Shown: piece after piece, positions 26,132 to 35,822 of the stretch | Numbering within the stretch: the first letter of the stretch is position 1 | How the letters are laid out: every line of letters begins with the position of its first letter | Assembly (NCBI GenBank): GCA_035628135.1 | Contig: DASPKM010000010.1 | Coordinates: forward strand, 124,001-188,000 | Length of the DNA stretch: 64,000 nucleotides | Source: DASPKM01 sp035628135 | GTDB taxonomy: Bacteria; Bacteroidota; Bacteroidia; Chitinophagales; Chitinophagaceae | Reading direction: 5' to 3' | Position numbers and translations under genes: made by a program | The notes under the pieces: generated by a model | Database searches by the model: none | What the model was told of the DNA's origin: nothing | What the model saw: the letters and a program-made list of their open reading frames with translations, nothing else

Positions 26132-27184
26132 ATGCTTTCCACAAAAAATTTATCACCTCGCCAACTTGCCCTGTTTACCGCGCTATTGCTGTCGGGCCCT
26201 ATTGCTTTAGGCATTTATGGCATCACTGAAAACTGGCGCATTGCGGCAGCGTCGCTGGTGATCATATTCTTCGGAAGCTTCGGGCTTATTCTCTTCACGC
26301 TCGAAAAATTCATTTACCGCAAGATCAAGCTCATTTACAAGCTCATTCATCAAACAAAGGCCACGCGCAAGGAAGAGGTGTATTTTAAGTACATCCTACC
26401 TAAAAAAAGCATCGATGAAGTCAGGGAAGACGTGGAACGATGGGGAGAGCGCCGCAATGAAGAAATAGAACTGCTGCGGCAGAACGAAGCATACAGGAAG
26501 GAGTTTTTGCAAAACCTGGCGCATGAGTTCAAAACACCCATTTTCGCCATACAAGGTTATGTAGATACTTTGCTGAACGGCGCGCTGGACGATGAGATGG
26601 TGAGCAAAAAATTCCTGCATAACACTTCGCGGAATATCGACAGGCTGGTGAACCTGGTGAACGACCTCGACGAAATATCGAAGCTGGAAAGAGGAGAGCA
26701 GTTACTGTACAAGGAAAACTTCATCATACAGGATTTGTTCAGGGAAGTATGTGATTCGCTTTCGATAAAATCGAACCAGCGGAACATTCGCTGTTACATT
26801 AAAAAAGGTTGTGAGAACCCTCCCATCACTGTTTTTGCCGATAAGGAAAAGATGCGGCAGGTATTGATCAATCTCGTGGAGAATGCCATTAAATATGGAA
26901 AGAACGATGGCAACATCGTGGCCAGCGTGTACAACACCGATGGCAGGGTGGTGTTGATAGAGATCAGCGACGATGGAATAGGCATAGATGAAGAGCACCT
27001 GCACCGCATATTCGAACGTTTCTACCGCACCGATGCGGCCCGCAGCCGGGACAAGGGAGGAACGGGACTTGGCCTGGCCATTTGCAAGCACATTATCGAG
27101 GCGCATGGACATTCCATTCACGTGCGCAGCACGCTGGATGTAGGCACTACCATCGGGTTTACACTGGATAGCCGCAAAGATTGA
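26132..27184 (+). CDS. Membrane sensor histidine kinase
   Basis: The protein is 350 residues from ATG 26132; a TTG at 26126 is an alternative start. Two membrane helices near the N-terminus (LALFTALLLSGPIALGIYGI and ASLVIIFFGSFGLILF) have almost no periplasmic loop between them, so signals may be sensed in the membrane or through partners. The H-box is FLQNLAHEFKTPIFAIQGY, followed by the N-box VLINLVENAIKYG, G1 SDDGIGID, the F-box FERFYRTD and G2 GGTGLGLAI. It pairs with the preceding response regulator. A PhoR-like short-loop architecture fits, but the signal is not proven. Confidence 0.92.
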   Translation: MLSTKNLSPRQLALFTALLLSGPIALGIYGITENWRIAAASLVIIFFGSFGLILFTLEKFIYRKIKLIYKLIHQTKATRKEEVYFKYILPKKSIDEVREDVERWGERRNEEIELLRQNEAYRKEFLQNLAHEFKTPIFAIQGYVDTLLNGALDDEMVSKKFLHNTSRNIDRLVNLVNDLDEISKLERGEQLLYKENFIIQDLFREVCDSLSIKSNQRNIRCYIKKGCENPPITVFADKEKMRQVLINLVENAIKYGKNDGNIVASVYNTDGRVVLIEISDDGIGIDEEHLHRIFERFYRTDAARSRDKGGTGLGLAICKHIIEAHGHSIHVRSTLDVGTTIGFTLDSRKD

Positions 27185-27292
27185 TACCTATCACGCTTTC
27201 TTACTGGTAATTACCTATTTTTTTAAAAATGTTTTGTTGTTGCGCACGGGCAGGCCCGCGGCGTGAGTTATTACGCCTAAATCCGATATGCT

Positions 27293-28462
27293 ATGATTAC
27301 GGGGAAAAGGATCCTGGCCCTGCTGGTGCTGAGTGCCCTGCCATTTTTGTCAATCGCGCAATGCGTAACGCCGCTAAGCACCATCAGTTTCGACAGCACG
27401 CTCACCGGTTCAGGCAATGCTTTTCACACTTTTACATTTCCCCGGTTCGATGCCAGCCTTGGCACATTGGTAGATGTAAACATCCGCGCAGAGATCACGC
27501 TTCGATACCGCTTTCAATTGGAAAATAAAGAGAATATCGCCATCAATAACTATCGTGTAAGGGTAGTGCGCGATGATGAAATTTCGGGCAGCGTATTGCA
27601 AACACCCATCACCCATAATTACCAAACCACTTACGGACCGTATGCGCTGGCTGCGTTTGACGGTGTTACGGGATCAGGGGCAGATTATATTACCGCGGGC
27701 CCGATGTATGTAATGAACCATAGGGTAGTAAGCCAGACCGTTTATAATACTGCTGATTTCTTAGGCACAGGCAGTATTTCATTGGATTATATGCCCAGCA
27801 CGTATTCCATTGTATTTGGCAGCGTGAACTATAATTTTAATGGCACCGCAGAAGATACCGTGCGCTTCACCGTTACCTACCGCTATTGCAGCACCTGGTT
27901 CCTGCCGGCCGACATATCATCGTTTACTGCCAACAGTGTAAATAAGGAATCGGTAGACATCCGCTGGACAACGCTGAATGAGCGGGCCAATCGAAACTAT
28001 ATCATCGAGAAAAGCAACGATGGAAAGAATTTTTATCCTGTTACAAGCCTTGCGTCCCAAACTTCGGCCAATGCCACGGGTAAATACCAGCACAATTATA
28101 TTCCAACGCGCAACGAAACCGGAAAGCTCATATTCAGGCTCAGGCAAACAGAAGCAGACGGCACGGTAAAGTATTCCGCGTTGCGGGTGGTAGAGCTGAA
28201 TAAAAAACAGGAGCCGGGCATTGTATTATATCCCAACCCCTCGAACGGAATATTCAATGTATTGTTCCATAATACCAAAAGATATGATTGGAAAGTGGAA
28301 GTGTTAACGCTTTCCGGCCAAAGGCTCAGGGAATTTTATTTTACGCGATCCCTTACCGCACGGATAAACCTTGTAAACGAGCTCCCAAAAGGATCCTATT
28401 TTGTTCGGGTGACCAATAGAAAAAATAACGAACAAACAATACACCCGCTCATCATTAAATAA
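27293..28462 (+). CDS. Choice-of-anchor E-like protein with T9SS sorting domain
   Basis: The 389-residue precursor has a signal peptide (KRILALLVLSALPFLSIAQ). Residues about 25-205 resemble the choice-of-anchor E domain: FDSTLTGSGNAFHTFTFPRF, DASLGTLVDVNI, and a tail with FTVTYRYC. An FnIII-like segment follows (VDIRWTTLNERANRNYIIEK), then the sorting domain (LYPNPSNGIFNVLF to TIHPLIIK). It is predicted to be secreted and surface-attached. It starts 108 bases after the kinase gene, so it may be part of that transcript or have its own promoter. Function is unknown. Confidence 0.85.
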   Translation: MITGKRILALLVLSALPFLSIAQCVTPLSTISFDSTLTGSGNAFHTFTFPRFDASLGTLVDVNIRAEITLRYRFQLENKENIAINNYRVRVVRDDEISGSVLQTPITHNYQTTYGPYALAAFDGVTGSGADYITAGPMYVMNHRVVSQTVYNTADFLGTGSISLDYMPSTYSIVFGSVNYNFNGTAEDTVRFTVTYRYCSTWFLPADISSFTANSVNKESVDIRWTTLNERANRNYIIEKSNDGKNFYPVTSLASQTSANATGKYQHNYIPTRNETGKLIFRLRQTEADGTVKYSALRVVELNKKQEPGIVLYPNPSNGIFNVLFHNTKRYDWKVEVLTLSGQRLREFYFTRSLTARINLVNELPKGSYFVRVTNRKNNEQTIHPLIIK

Positions 28463-28494
28463 AATGGTGGAACAAATATTGCATGATATGCAAT

Positions 28495-28608
28495 ATGGAG
28501 ATGTTCGTTACGATAGCCATCATCGTTGTCTTGGTGGTGGTTCTGATCGTATTAAGGTTAAAACAAAGGCGGGACAAAGAAAATCCGCCGCACTCACCGC
28601 TCAGGTAA
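28495..28608 (+). CDS. Possible 37-residue single-membrane-helix peptide
   Basis: The short frame encodes MEMFVTIAIIVVLVVVLIVL followed by the basic tail RLKQRRDKENPPHSPLR. One strong membrane helix with positive residues after it is a plausible small inner-membrane protein with its N-terminus outside. An in-frame ATG at 28483 would add four residues. It starts 32 bases after the T9SS-domain gene, and its end overlaps the last codons of the convergent DUF5690 gene. Only composition supports it. Confidence 0.4.
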   Translation: MEMFVTIAIIVVLVVVLIVLRLKQRRDKENPPHSPLR

Positions 28609-29883
28609 CCGTGTGAGCCGGTATTTTCGTTTGAAATAGACCAGCGAGATCACAGTGCCTGCAACGCCTGTTACAGCCGCTATCAATACCAATACGGTAT
28701 AAAATTCAAGCCACTGCAGTTCTATTCTGAAAAATGTTTTTGACAACAGCACGCCTACGCTTCCCAGATACCCGAACGAGTCAGCCACATAGATCAGGAA
28801 CCCTACATTGCCCGCCCACCGGAAAGCCGCGATGAACCGTTCGAAGAGCAGGCTGTTGTAAGGGATATACACCATATACAATCCCAAGCCCACCAATGTC
28901 ATCCAGGTGAACATGGACAGTTGCTGTTGCAAATAGAAAAAAGTGGATATCCCTGCTATGACAAACCCCGTGAGCATGATGCCTTGTGCCAGCATAAATG
29001 CCCGGAAATTATTTTTGACTACCACCATTACCGCGATCATCACTAAAATAATGAGGGAGATGATGGTCTCGGTTTTAGTAAAGATGCCAGCCTGGAATGC
29101 TTCGCCTGATTCCCTCCACATATCGGCCATAAAACCATCGCGCACTTCGCGCAGGATGGTGACCAGTATATAAATTATTACCAGCATGATGATGCCGGGC
29201 CAAAAGGCCAGCAGAAATGCCCTGCGTTTTTCTTTCGGCATGGGAAGGCGCTCGGTGCGGTGCTCGATGTCTGCTGCATCGGGAGGTGGTATGCGTTCCA
29301 GCAAATACACAAATACCAACAACGGGCCCATGAAAATAAGTCCTGTTACAAAAGGCATCCAGTATTCATTTACGCTCCATTGTTCCATTACCAATAGTGC
29401 GGTTGATTTCGCAAGCCCCGATGCAAAAATGAAGCTTACGGCCAGCGCGGCGCTGATGAAATCCGTTGCCCGCCTTCCTTCCACGTAAGAAAAGATCACT
29501 CCCCACAACATGCCCAAGGGAAATCCATTGATGAACAGGCACCAGAAATTATAGGGTGGCGGCAGCAATGCAAACAATAACCACGCAATCCATGAAATGC
29601 CCACCAGCAAAAGGATCAGCTTTCCACGCCCGATCCTTTTCATTTCCGAAATGAATTTAATACCGTAAAACTTGCTCAGCATGTAGCCCGCTACCTGTGT
29701 AATCACCAACAATATCTTAAAGTCGATACCGAACAGCCGGTGCCCGGCATACGGCGCCACGTTGAAAGCCTTCCTGAAGCAAAAAATGGAAGTATAAGCG
29801 CAAAAGCAAACTATAGCCGCGAATATCGCTACCGAAACCTGGTTCTTCAGAAAGCCGGGCCTTTGAATCGTTTCCAATGGCAA
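28594..29883 (-). CDS. DUF5690 family MFS-like membrane protein
   Basis: The 429-residue protein has about 12 membrane segments. Family-type features include FCAYTSIFCFRKAFNVAPYA near the N-terminus, LSKFYGIKFISEMKRIGRG, and FPLGMLWGVIFSYVEGRRAT. DUF5690 proteins are widespread in Bacteroidota and resemble sugar-phosphate transporters of the major facilitator type; the substrate is unknown. No ATG is near, and the start is a TTG at 29883. The PhoD-like phosphatase gene ends ten bases before it on the same strand, so the two are probably co-transcribed. Confidence 0.85.
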   Translation of the reverse strand: MPLETIQRPGFLKNQVSVAIFAAIVCFCAYTSIFCFRKAFNVAPYAGHRLFGIDFKILLVITQVAGYMLSKFYGIKFISEMKRIGRGKLILLLVGISWIAWLLFALLPPPYNFWCLFINGFPLGMLWGVIFSYVEGRRATDFISAALAVSFIFASGLAKSTALLVMEQWSVNEYWMPFVTGLIFMGPLLVFVYLLERIPPPDAADIEHRTERLPMPKEKRRAFLLAFWPGIIMLVIIYILVTILREVRDGFMADMWRESGEAFQAGIFTKTETIISLIILVMIAVMVVVKNNFRAFMLAQGIMLTGFVIAGISTFFYLQQQLSMFTWMTLVGLGLYMVYIPYNSLLFERFIAAFRWAGNVGFLIYVADSFGYLGSVGVLLSKTFFRIELQWLEFYTVLVLIAAVTGVAGTVISLVYFKRKYRLTRLPER

Positions 29884-29893
29884 ACAGTTTTAT

Positions 29894-30943
29894 CTATTTA
29901 AAAGAAATCTCGCTTTTGCGGATGGTGTGTTCTACTCTTTGATTGTTGCGCACGTCCCAGATCTCCATTTTGATGGCTATGTCCTGTTGTTGCCAGTCGA
30001 TAGTGATCAATCCAAAATGGTTTTCCATCACCGGCCCTTCGATGCGGTTGGTATTGGGCGTTGCAAAATGCCAGGTAGAAGTGATACCGCTCGATGTTAC
30101 ATCGTAAATAGGGTACATGCCTGCCGCCTGCAACCGCGAAATCTCACCATAATGCACATCGCCGGTAATGAAGATAACGCCGTTGGCGTTTGTTTTCCTG
30201 ATAAGGTCCAGCATTCTTTGCTGTTCATGCGGAAAGTTGGCCCAGGCCTCGTAGCCATTGAAGCTGATGCCGAACTGCGAGCCAGATCCAATGATCCTGA
30301 TATCCGCCGGTTTTTTCAATTCATTTTCCAGCCATGTCCATTGTTCATTTCCGAGCAGCGTGGAGTCGGTGGTTTGATGCGGGTAGTAATCAAGCGCATA
30401 AAAAAACCGGTCGTCTGCGTGCAGCTCGCCGCGGTATGTTCTAAGGTCGTCGCGGAATGTGCGGTTGTCGAGCAATATCAGTTGCAGTGTTTTTCCCTGG
30501 CCGGTGAAATGGTATGACGTATAAATACCGGGATGATTGCGTCTTTCGGAGTTGGCGGGCTCTCCGAAGAAGTCGAGAAAAATTTCTTTCGATTGTGTTT
30601 TGAACGGATAGTGGCGGCCGATGTCGTTCCAACCATAATCGTGATCGTCCCAGGTGGCTAATATGCGTACGTTTTTTTTCAGGCGTTGGAACTCCGGTCT
30701 GGCGGCAAGCGTGTCATATTTTGCTTTCAGCACGCGCATGTCGCGTGTGTCGCCGTAGATATTATCTCCCAGGTAAACAAAAAGGTCGGGCTTGTGTTGC
30801 ACTACAAGGTCCAGCACGGGTTGCGGCCGTTTTTCGTGGGCGCAGGAGCCGAAAGCGATCTTTGAAACGAGGCCTGGTTGCTGGGTTAATGCTGCATGCC
30901 AGCAGCAAGTGATGAGCAACAGAACGGTTATTTTCTTTGGCAT
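29894..30943 (-). CDS. PhoD-like (alkaline phosphatase D family) secreted phosphatase
   Basis: The 349-residue precursor has a signal peptide (MPKKITVLLLITCCWHAALT). Metallophosphatase motifs are present: IAFGSCAHE, FVYLGDNIYGD, ILATWDDHDYG, and the later VIFITGDVHYGEIS. PhoD enzymes cleave phosphomono- or diesters outside the inner membrane using Fe/Ca. The ATG at 30943 is used; a TTG at 30949 lies inside the -7 element and is not. It leads a probable operon with the DUF5690 gene and stands next to the phosphate-island genes, which suggests release of phosphate from organic esters. Confidence 0.9.
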   Translation of the reverse strand: MPKKITVLLLITCCWHAALTQQPGLVSKIAFGSCAHEKRPQPVLDLVVQHKPDLFVYLGDNIYGDTRDMRVLKAKYDTLAARPEFQRLKKNVRILATWDDHDYGWNDIGRHYPFKTQSKEIFLDFFGEPANSERRNHPGIYTSYHFTGQGKTLQLILLDNRTFRDDLRTYRGELHADDRFFYALDYYPHQTTDSTLLGNEQWTWLENELKKPADIRIIGSGSQFGISFNGYEAWANFPHEQQRMLDLIRKTNANGVIFITGDVHYGEISRLQAAGMYPIYDVTSSGITSTWHFATPNTNRIEGPVMENHFGLITIDWQQQDIAIKMEIWDVRNNQRVEHTIRKSEISFK

Positions 30944-30946
30944 ACG

Positions 30947-30954
30947 CAAACCTA
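30947..30954 (-). promoter_or_regulatory. -7 element against the phosphatase start codon
   Basis: On the minus strand, TAGGTTTG ends only three bases before the ATG at 30943. If used, transcription would begin at or just before the ATG, giving a leaderless mRNA. No -33 TTG is visible. Confidence 0.45.
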
Positions 30955-30992
30955 AGATAATAATATAGTTGCGAACGCTGGTGTTTGACTTA

Positions 30993-31517
30993 TCAGTGCC
31001 TGTTGCCTAGAGTGTCTCCTGTGGCATTGGCAGTGTTGGTGCCGTGCACGAAATCGTATTTGGAACGCGCCAGGAAGGTGCTGATGGGAAGCGTTCTTTT
31101 TAACGTGTCGATGCTTTTTCCATCGTTGTCAAGCAAAAGATGCAGGCTGTCGAGCTTTGTAAAACGGTAAACAGCGCCATCGTGGCTCCATGCATTGCTG
31201 TTGTCATCTACCGCTGTCAGTATCCTGTATTCATCATCTACTTTCATCAGGATGGTATCATTTTGCCATTGAATATTAAAAATGGCAGATTGCACCGAGT
31301 CTCCATCCATCATCCTGTAACGATATACCTTGTAGTGGGTATCGCCCTCCCGGCTGAAGAATAAATAAGTTGTATCCTCATAAGCAGTATGCCGCCAATT
31401 GCCTGTTTCAAATACTTTTTCAAGCATATCGAATTGCGCCTTCGGGTTGTTCTTATCGGCGGACTCACTGCACGCAATCCATGTACATACAGCAACAAAC
31501 AAAATGATCTTTCTCAT
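30993..31517 (-). CDS. Hypothetical lipoprotein
   Basis: The 174-residue precursor has a lipoprotein signal (MRKIILFVAVCTWIAC, lipobox WIAC) and a mature part rich in Asp and aromatic residues, with beta-type alternation (DTTYLFFSREGDTHYKVYRYRM, in two overlapping strands). No family is recognised. It lies between the PhoD-like gene and the beta-helix lipoprotein gene on the same strand, so it may belong to the phosphate island, but there is no direct evidence for this. Confidence 0.75.
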   Translation of the reverse strand: MRKIILFVAVCTWIACSESADKNNPKAQFDMLEKVFETGNWRHTAYEDTTYLFFSREGDTHYKVYRYRMMDGDSVQSAIFNIQWQNDTILMKVDDEYRILTAVDDNSNAWSHDGAVYRFTKLDSLHLLLDNDGKSIDTLKRTLPISTFLARSKYDFVHGTNTANATGDTLGNRH

Positions 31518-31532
31518 ATCACATAAATAAGA

Positions 31533-31554
31533 AGCCGCCCCTGCAGGAGCGGCT
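31533..31554 (-). terminator. Hairpin after the beta-helix lipoprotein gene
   Basis: AGCCGC (31533-31538) pairs with GCGGCT (31549-31554), and the loop holds a CCTGCAGG palindrome. On the minus strand it is followed by a weak T-rich stretch (TCTTATTTAT), so termination strength is uncertain. Confidence 0.6.
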
Positions 31555-31573
31555 GCAAATTAAGTGATCTTAA

Positions 31574-32971
31574 TTACTTGAAGCTGGTCCAGCCTTTCCA
31601 CCATTCGCCGTCATCTGAACCTGCTGCGCCCACAGCTCCGCGGAATGTAACCGGCTTAAAGCCGCTTGCAACCTTGGTGTTGCTGAAACTGGCGCCGCTA
31701 AGAGCGGGTGAACCGGTTTGCGGTGTAAAGTTGGGATTAGAATAATTGAAAGGAGATTCGAGCTTCACGTCGCCATTATCGGCATAAATAGTATTCCCGA
31801 AAGCTGGGGTGTTGAACCAGGTTGTCAGTGCCGCCAATGTCATGCCGGTGGGCGTACCATTGGGTGAATAGTCCAATGGCTTGGCGCAACCTGCAATGAT
31901 CGTATTTTGTATAAACAGGTTGTTGTCGGTTATGTTCACGTCCGTGGCACGTCCGGCTGCTGCATCGATGTGAATGCCTGTAGGCCATCCCATGAAAATA
32001 GAATTGAAAATAGAAATGGAAGAGTTCCTTCTTATATGAGCGCCTCTTCTGAACAGGCTGTTACCAGCATTAGAAGTGGTAGCACGTGGCCCGATTACGG
32101 TAATGTTGCTAAAGATGGCAGAAGTCTGCGGCAAGTTGGCAACGGAACTTCCGTTGGCATCGTTATCGCTTTCAAAACCGTTTGATTGTGAAATATCGGC
32201 CCTGCTGGAATCTCGCATGATAATACCGAATTGAACTTTTCCCTTGTATCCATTGTCAGTGTCGAAGTCATCGTCCAGGCTCTTATAAGCGATAAGGTGG
32301 CTGGCATTCACTGTTCCGCCGAACCATTCAAATGCATCATCCAGCGCAAAGGCTATTTGCACGTTGTCGATGGTAGTGCCATGTCCCACAGAGCCCATGG
32401 TAAGTGAGTTCAATTCCTTGTCAGGAAGAAAGGCGTACCCCGCATATTCAATGCGTACATATTTGAGGATACCTGAATTATCGGCATCGTCGGCGCCGCC
32501 ATGTAAGCCATGGCCTTCACCGTTGTTAACACCGCCTTCAATTTCTCCTATGCCGGGTGCGCCATTGAAGCTGTTGTTGTTCCTTGCCCGGCCAAGCAAT
32601 ACAATTCCGCCCCAGTCGCCGGCTGCCGGTGAAGCGGCATCAGAGGTAAACACAATGGGTTTATCTTTTGTGCCATTTGCAATGAGCTTGGTGCCGCGGG
32701 TTACGATCAATGCGCCGCGGGTAGACTTTTCACCTTCTATTCTTGTGCCGGGCTCGATGGTAAGCGTAGCGCCGTCCACCAGGTAAACAATACCACGAAG
32801 CTTGTACGTATTGCTAGCCTTTAATGTTCTATCCGCGCTTATTTTGCCGGACAAAATGGTGTTTTCGTCCGTACCACCACCGCCGCCGGTACCGTTATCA
32901 TCCACTTCAATCTTGCGGCAGCCGCTAACTGCCAGCGACGCGAAGCAACCGATCAGTAATAACTTTTTCAT
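31574..32971 (-). CDS. Surface lipoprotein with parallel beta-helix-type domain
   Basis: The 465-residue precursor has a lipoprotein signal (MKKLLLIGCFASLAVSGC). The start is ATG 32971; the TTG at 32980 is unlikely. The mature chain resembles right-handed beta-helix proteins, with Gly/Asn turns such as GVNNGEGHGLHGGADDADN, GHGTTIDNVQIAFALDDAFE and SLDDDFDTDNGYKG. It starts 30 bases after the stop of a 930-residue TonB receptor on the same strand. Pairs of this kind are seen in Bacteroidota phosphate-starvation loci, so it may be the receptor's substrate-binding partner; that is an inference from context. Confidence 0.82.
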   Translation of the reverse strand: MKKLLLIGCFASLAVSGCRKIEVDDNGTGGGGGTDENTILSGKISADRTLKASNTYKLRGIVYLVDGATLTIEPGTRIEGEKSTRGALIVTRGTKLIANGTKDKPIVFTSDAASPAAGDWGGIVLLGRARNNNSFNGAPGIGEIEGGVNNGEGHGLHGGADDADNSGILKYVRIEYAGYAFLPDKELNSLTMGSVGHGTTIDNVQIAFALDDAFEWFGGTVNASHLIAYKSLDDDFDTDNGYKGKVQFGIIMRDSSRADISQSNGFESDNDANGSSVANLPQTSAIFSNITVIGPRATTSNAGNSLFRRGAHIRRNSSISIFNSIFMGWPTGIHIDAAAGRATDVNITDNNLFIQNTIIAGCAKPLDYSPNGTPTGMTLAALTTWFNTPAFGNTIYADNGDVKLESPFNYSNPNFTPQTGSPALSGASFSNTKVASGFKPVTFRGAVGAAGSDDGEWWKGWTSFK

Positions 32972-33000
32972 ATAGATCAATTAATGTTTTTTGATGTCGA

Positions 33001-35793
33001 TTATTTGAATGTATAGCCAAACGAGATGCTGAAATTGGTTCCATAATTACGGCTGATAGCTATTTTGTCTATTCCACCGTTCTTAAACCGATCGTTCCTG
33101 TCTACATCATGGTAGAAAAATGCAGTTTTATTAATGATGTCTGATATGTTCAGGCGAACTTCTCCACGTTTTTTGATCTTTTTTGCAAATTGCAGGTCCA
33201 GCAGCGGACGTGGGTTTTCCCAGATCTCAGGAACCTGGTCGTTGCCCACATATAATATCCTTCTGCCGATCTGGTTAAACAGGATGGTTGTATTCAAGCC
33301 GATCTTTTCAAGATCGTATTGAAGCGCCGCATTGAATAGGTAGGGTGATTGTCCCTGCATGGGGCGGTCAACCTTTACACCGGGGTCTTCTACTTTATTA
33401 CGGATGTACGAAACGTTAGCCTGGAAAGTGAAGTTCTTCAGTGCTTCCACGAAATCGAGCTTCTTGCGCATTTCAAATTCCAAGCCGTAGCCGGTAGCTT
33501 TATCAACATTCAGGTAGTTGAAAGTGTTGGTGGCCACGCCGGATTGATTGAAGTATAATTCGATGGGATTCTTAAAATATTTATAGAATACACCCAATGT
33601 GAACATTTCGCCGGCGCGCGGATACAATTCGTAGCGTATGTCGAGGTTGCTGATCTTAGTACGTTGCAGGCTGCTTAAGCCGATAACCGCCGCACCCAAT
33701 TCAAAATCGTAGAAGGCAAAATTGGTGAGCTCGCGAAACTCGGGGCGCACAATGGTTTGCGAACCTATCACGCGCAGGTTGGTCTTGCTGCCCAACTTGA
33801 TAACTGCATTCACCGCGGGAAGGAAATCGCCGACCTTGCTGTGCGCATGCCTTTTATCGCTTTTTCTAGGACTTCCAACCAGTTGATCGAAATGCTCGTA
33901 ACGCACGCCCCATACCACGCGTAGCCAATCGGTGAAATTATTGTCCAACTGAACATACCCCGCATTCAGGATGCTGTTGGCCATGTAGCGGAACTGCTTG
34001 CCGATAATCTCATCGAACTTGAATTTCTGCGGATCGTTTGCATCGAAGTTTTCAGGGGCGAATACTTGTTCCTCAGGCAGCATGCGCAAGGGCGATGTGC
34101 CATCGGTGAGGTAAATGGAGAAAGGCCTTGAATTGAACAGCCTGTCCTTCACCTGGAACAAGTACCCCAGCTTGACGGTTTGCTTGTTGTTGAACAAGTT
34201 GAAATTGGTGGTGATGTCGCCGCCCGTATTATATATATAGTCCGATAGGGTGCTGTAGAAAACACTTCCTGTTTTTTGTGAACGCGACTCGCTCAGCAAC
34301 AGCAAATAAGGTGCATTGGGCGTTTCGCGCGACTGGTTGTACTGCACACGCCTTTGTTGCGGAATGTATGCATCCAGGATGTTAAAGCTGCCATACCAAT
34401 TGATCTTTGAGCTAAGGGCGCGAATATTGTGCTCACCTGCCAGTTGCGTATTGAAGAAGATATTGGATTTGAAAGCCAGCTCCCTTGCGCGGATGTTCTC
34501 GCCGATGGCCGAATTTTGTTCAAAATCGAGGCCCGTCCTTAGCGTGGTGTAGTCCGATGAATTTACATTGAGGATATTCTTCAACGTGATCTTGTGATTG
34601 TTGTTCAGTTTAAGGGCGAAATTGGCCAGTGCTCCAGCCAGCACGTCGCTGCTATATTTGTGGCTGTTATAATCGAACAGTAAAGAAGACCGGGAATTAT
34701 CGAAGCTGTAAAAGCTGTTATCAAACTCGAGGTTGCGGTGCGAGCGGTTGTAAGCAAGACCCAGGATGGCACCGAAATCTTTTTTAAACAGTTTGGTATT
34801 GAAGCCTCCGCTTAGCTGAAACGAGGCATTGATGGGCGCAGCTACTTTGTTTACGGCCCACTGCGTTGCGATCTGCTTGCCCAGCGCTGTTTTCTGCGTG
34901 TTGGAGGCATTGCTGAACTGCGTCTTATTCAAAAACCCATCGGGCAGTGCTCTTGCGCCATCGTCGATGCCCAGCCAATCGTACATGCCGCCTTCGTAAT
35001 TATGAAAATCCTTACCGATGGTGCGGGAGTTGAAGCCAGTGCCCACCTGTATTGTAAAAAAGTTAGACGAGGGAATGTCCTTTGTATTCACCTGCACCAT
35101 GCCACCGCCCCATTCGCCGGGATACTCAGGCACGAATGCTTTGTTGATTACGATGTTGTCGATCATCGATGAAGGAAAGATGTCGAAAGAAAATGTCTTC
35201 CTGTCCGGTTCGGTGCTGGAGAGCTGAATGCCATTGAGCATGGCAGTGTTGTAACGGTCGCTTAGCCCTCTCACCACAAGGTATTTGCCTTCCTGTATGC
35301 TGGTGCCGGGAATGCGCTTCAACACTTCACCGGTATTTTTATCGGGAGAGCGGCGTATGGCCTCGGCGGAAATTACCGAAGCAACCGTATTGGTATTGCG
35401 TTGGAACTGGATGAGAGCGTTTACAGTTTCTTTGCGGGCGGTGGAGCGGGTAGCCGTAACCGTTACAGTGCCCAGGTCTTTATTACTTACTTCCAGCATT
35501 ATATTCAGTTCGGTTACCTGCCCTGCCGACAGGTCGATATCGCTGATGGCCTTGGCCGCATAGCCTACTGCTGAAAATTCGAGCTCGTATTTTTTTTCTA
35601 CTGAAAGCGTTAGTGTATAGCGTCCTTCAACGTCGGTAGTAACGCCGCCTGGAGCGCCTACTATTTTTACAGAAACGCCGGGGATGGCTTCGTTCTTCTG
35701 GTTAAGAACTTTTCCGGAGATCTTGCCGGTTTGTGCAGACAAGATGTAACAACCAAAGAGCGAGACAATAGCTACTATCAACGATTTTGCCAC
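33001..35793 (-). CDS. TonB-dependent receptor with carboxypeptidase-regulatory-like domain, probable phosphate-island receptor
   Basis: The 930-residue precursor starts at GTG 35793 with a signal peptide (AKSLIVAIVSLFGCYILSAQ). A regulatory-like domain (GKISGKVLNQKNEAIPGVSV) is followed by a plug with SAEAIRRSPDKNTGEVLKRI and the motif GLSDRYNTAMLNGI, then a long barrel ending NYGTNFSISFGYTFK, with a C-terminal Phe-x-Phe-like end. It leads an operon with the beta-helix lipoprotein. The -7 element and a 6-N5-6 direct repeat lie upstream. The ligand could be an organophosphate, inferred only from neighbours (PhoD, OprO/P-type porin, DUF47, Pit). Confidence 0.9.
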   Translation of the reverse strand: MAKSLIVAIVSLFGCYILSAQTGKISGKVLNQKNEAIPGVSVKIVGAPGGVTTDVEGRYTLTLSVEKKYELEFSAVGYAAKAISDIDLSAGQVTELNIMLEVSNKDLGTVTVTATRSTARKETVNALIQFQRNTNTVASVISAEAIRRSPDKNTGEVLKRIPGTSIQEGKYLVVRGLSDRYNTAMLNGIQLSSTEPDRKTFSFDIFPSSMIDNIVINKAFVPEYPGEWGGGMVQVNTKDIPSSNFFTIQVGTGFNSRTIGKDFHNYEGGMYDWLGIDDGARALPDGFLNKTQFSNASNTQKTALGKQIATQWAVNKVAAPINASFQLSGGFNTKLFKKDFGAILGLAYNRSHRNLEFDNSFYSFDNSRSSLLFDYNSHKYSSDVLAGALANFALKLNNNHKITLKNILNVNSSDYTTLRTGLDFEQNSAIGENIRARELAFKSNIFFNTQLAGEHNIRALSSKINWYGSFNILDAYIPQQRRVQYNQSRETPNAPYLLLLSESRSQKTGSVFYSTLSDYIYNTGGDITTNFNLFNNKQTVKLGYLFQVKDRLFNSRPFSIYLTDGTSPLRMLPEEQVFAPENFDANDPQKFKFDEIIGKQFRYMANSILNAGYVQLDNNFTDWLRVVWGVRYEHFDQLVGSPRKSDKRHAHSKVGDFLPAVNAVIKLGSKTNLRVIGSQTIVRPEFRELTNFAFYDFELGAAVIGLSSLQRTKISNLDIRYELYPRAGEMFTLGVFYKYFKNPIELYFNQSGVATNTFNYLNVDKATGYGLEFEMRKKLDFVEALKNFTFQANVSYIRNKVEDPGVKVDRPMQGQSPYLFNAALQYDLEKIGLNTTILFNQIGRRILYVGNDQVPEIWENPRPLLDLQFAKKIKKRGEVRLNISDIINKTAFFYHDVDRNDRFKNGGIDKIAISRNYGTNFSISFGYTFK

Positions 35794-35814
35794 GGATTAC
35801 CTGTTTATTTGCGG

Positions 35815-35822
35815 CAAAACTA
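35815..35822 (-). promoter_or_regulatory. -7 element of the 930-residue TonB receptor gene
   Basis: On the minus strand, TAGTTTTG matches TAnnTTTG and ends 22 bases before the GTG start. There is no -33 TTG. An imperfect inverted repeat (ATGTTAC-C-GTGACAT, 35831-35845) occupies that place, which suggests an activator-dependent promoter. Confidence 0.5.

Noticed and set aside
30944..30949. TTG at 30949 as phosphatase start
   Set aside because: It lies within the -7 element; ATG 30943 is adequate.
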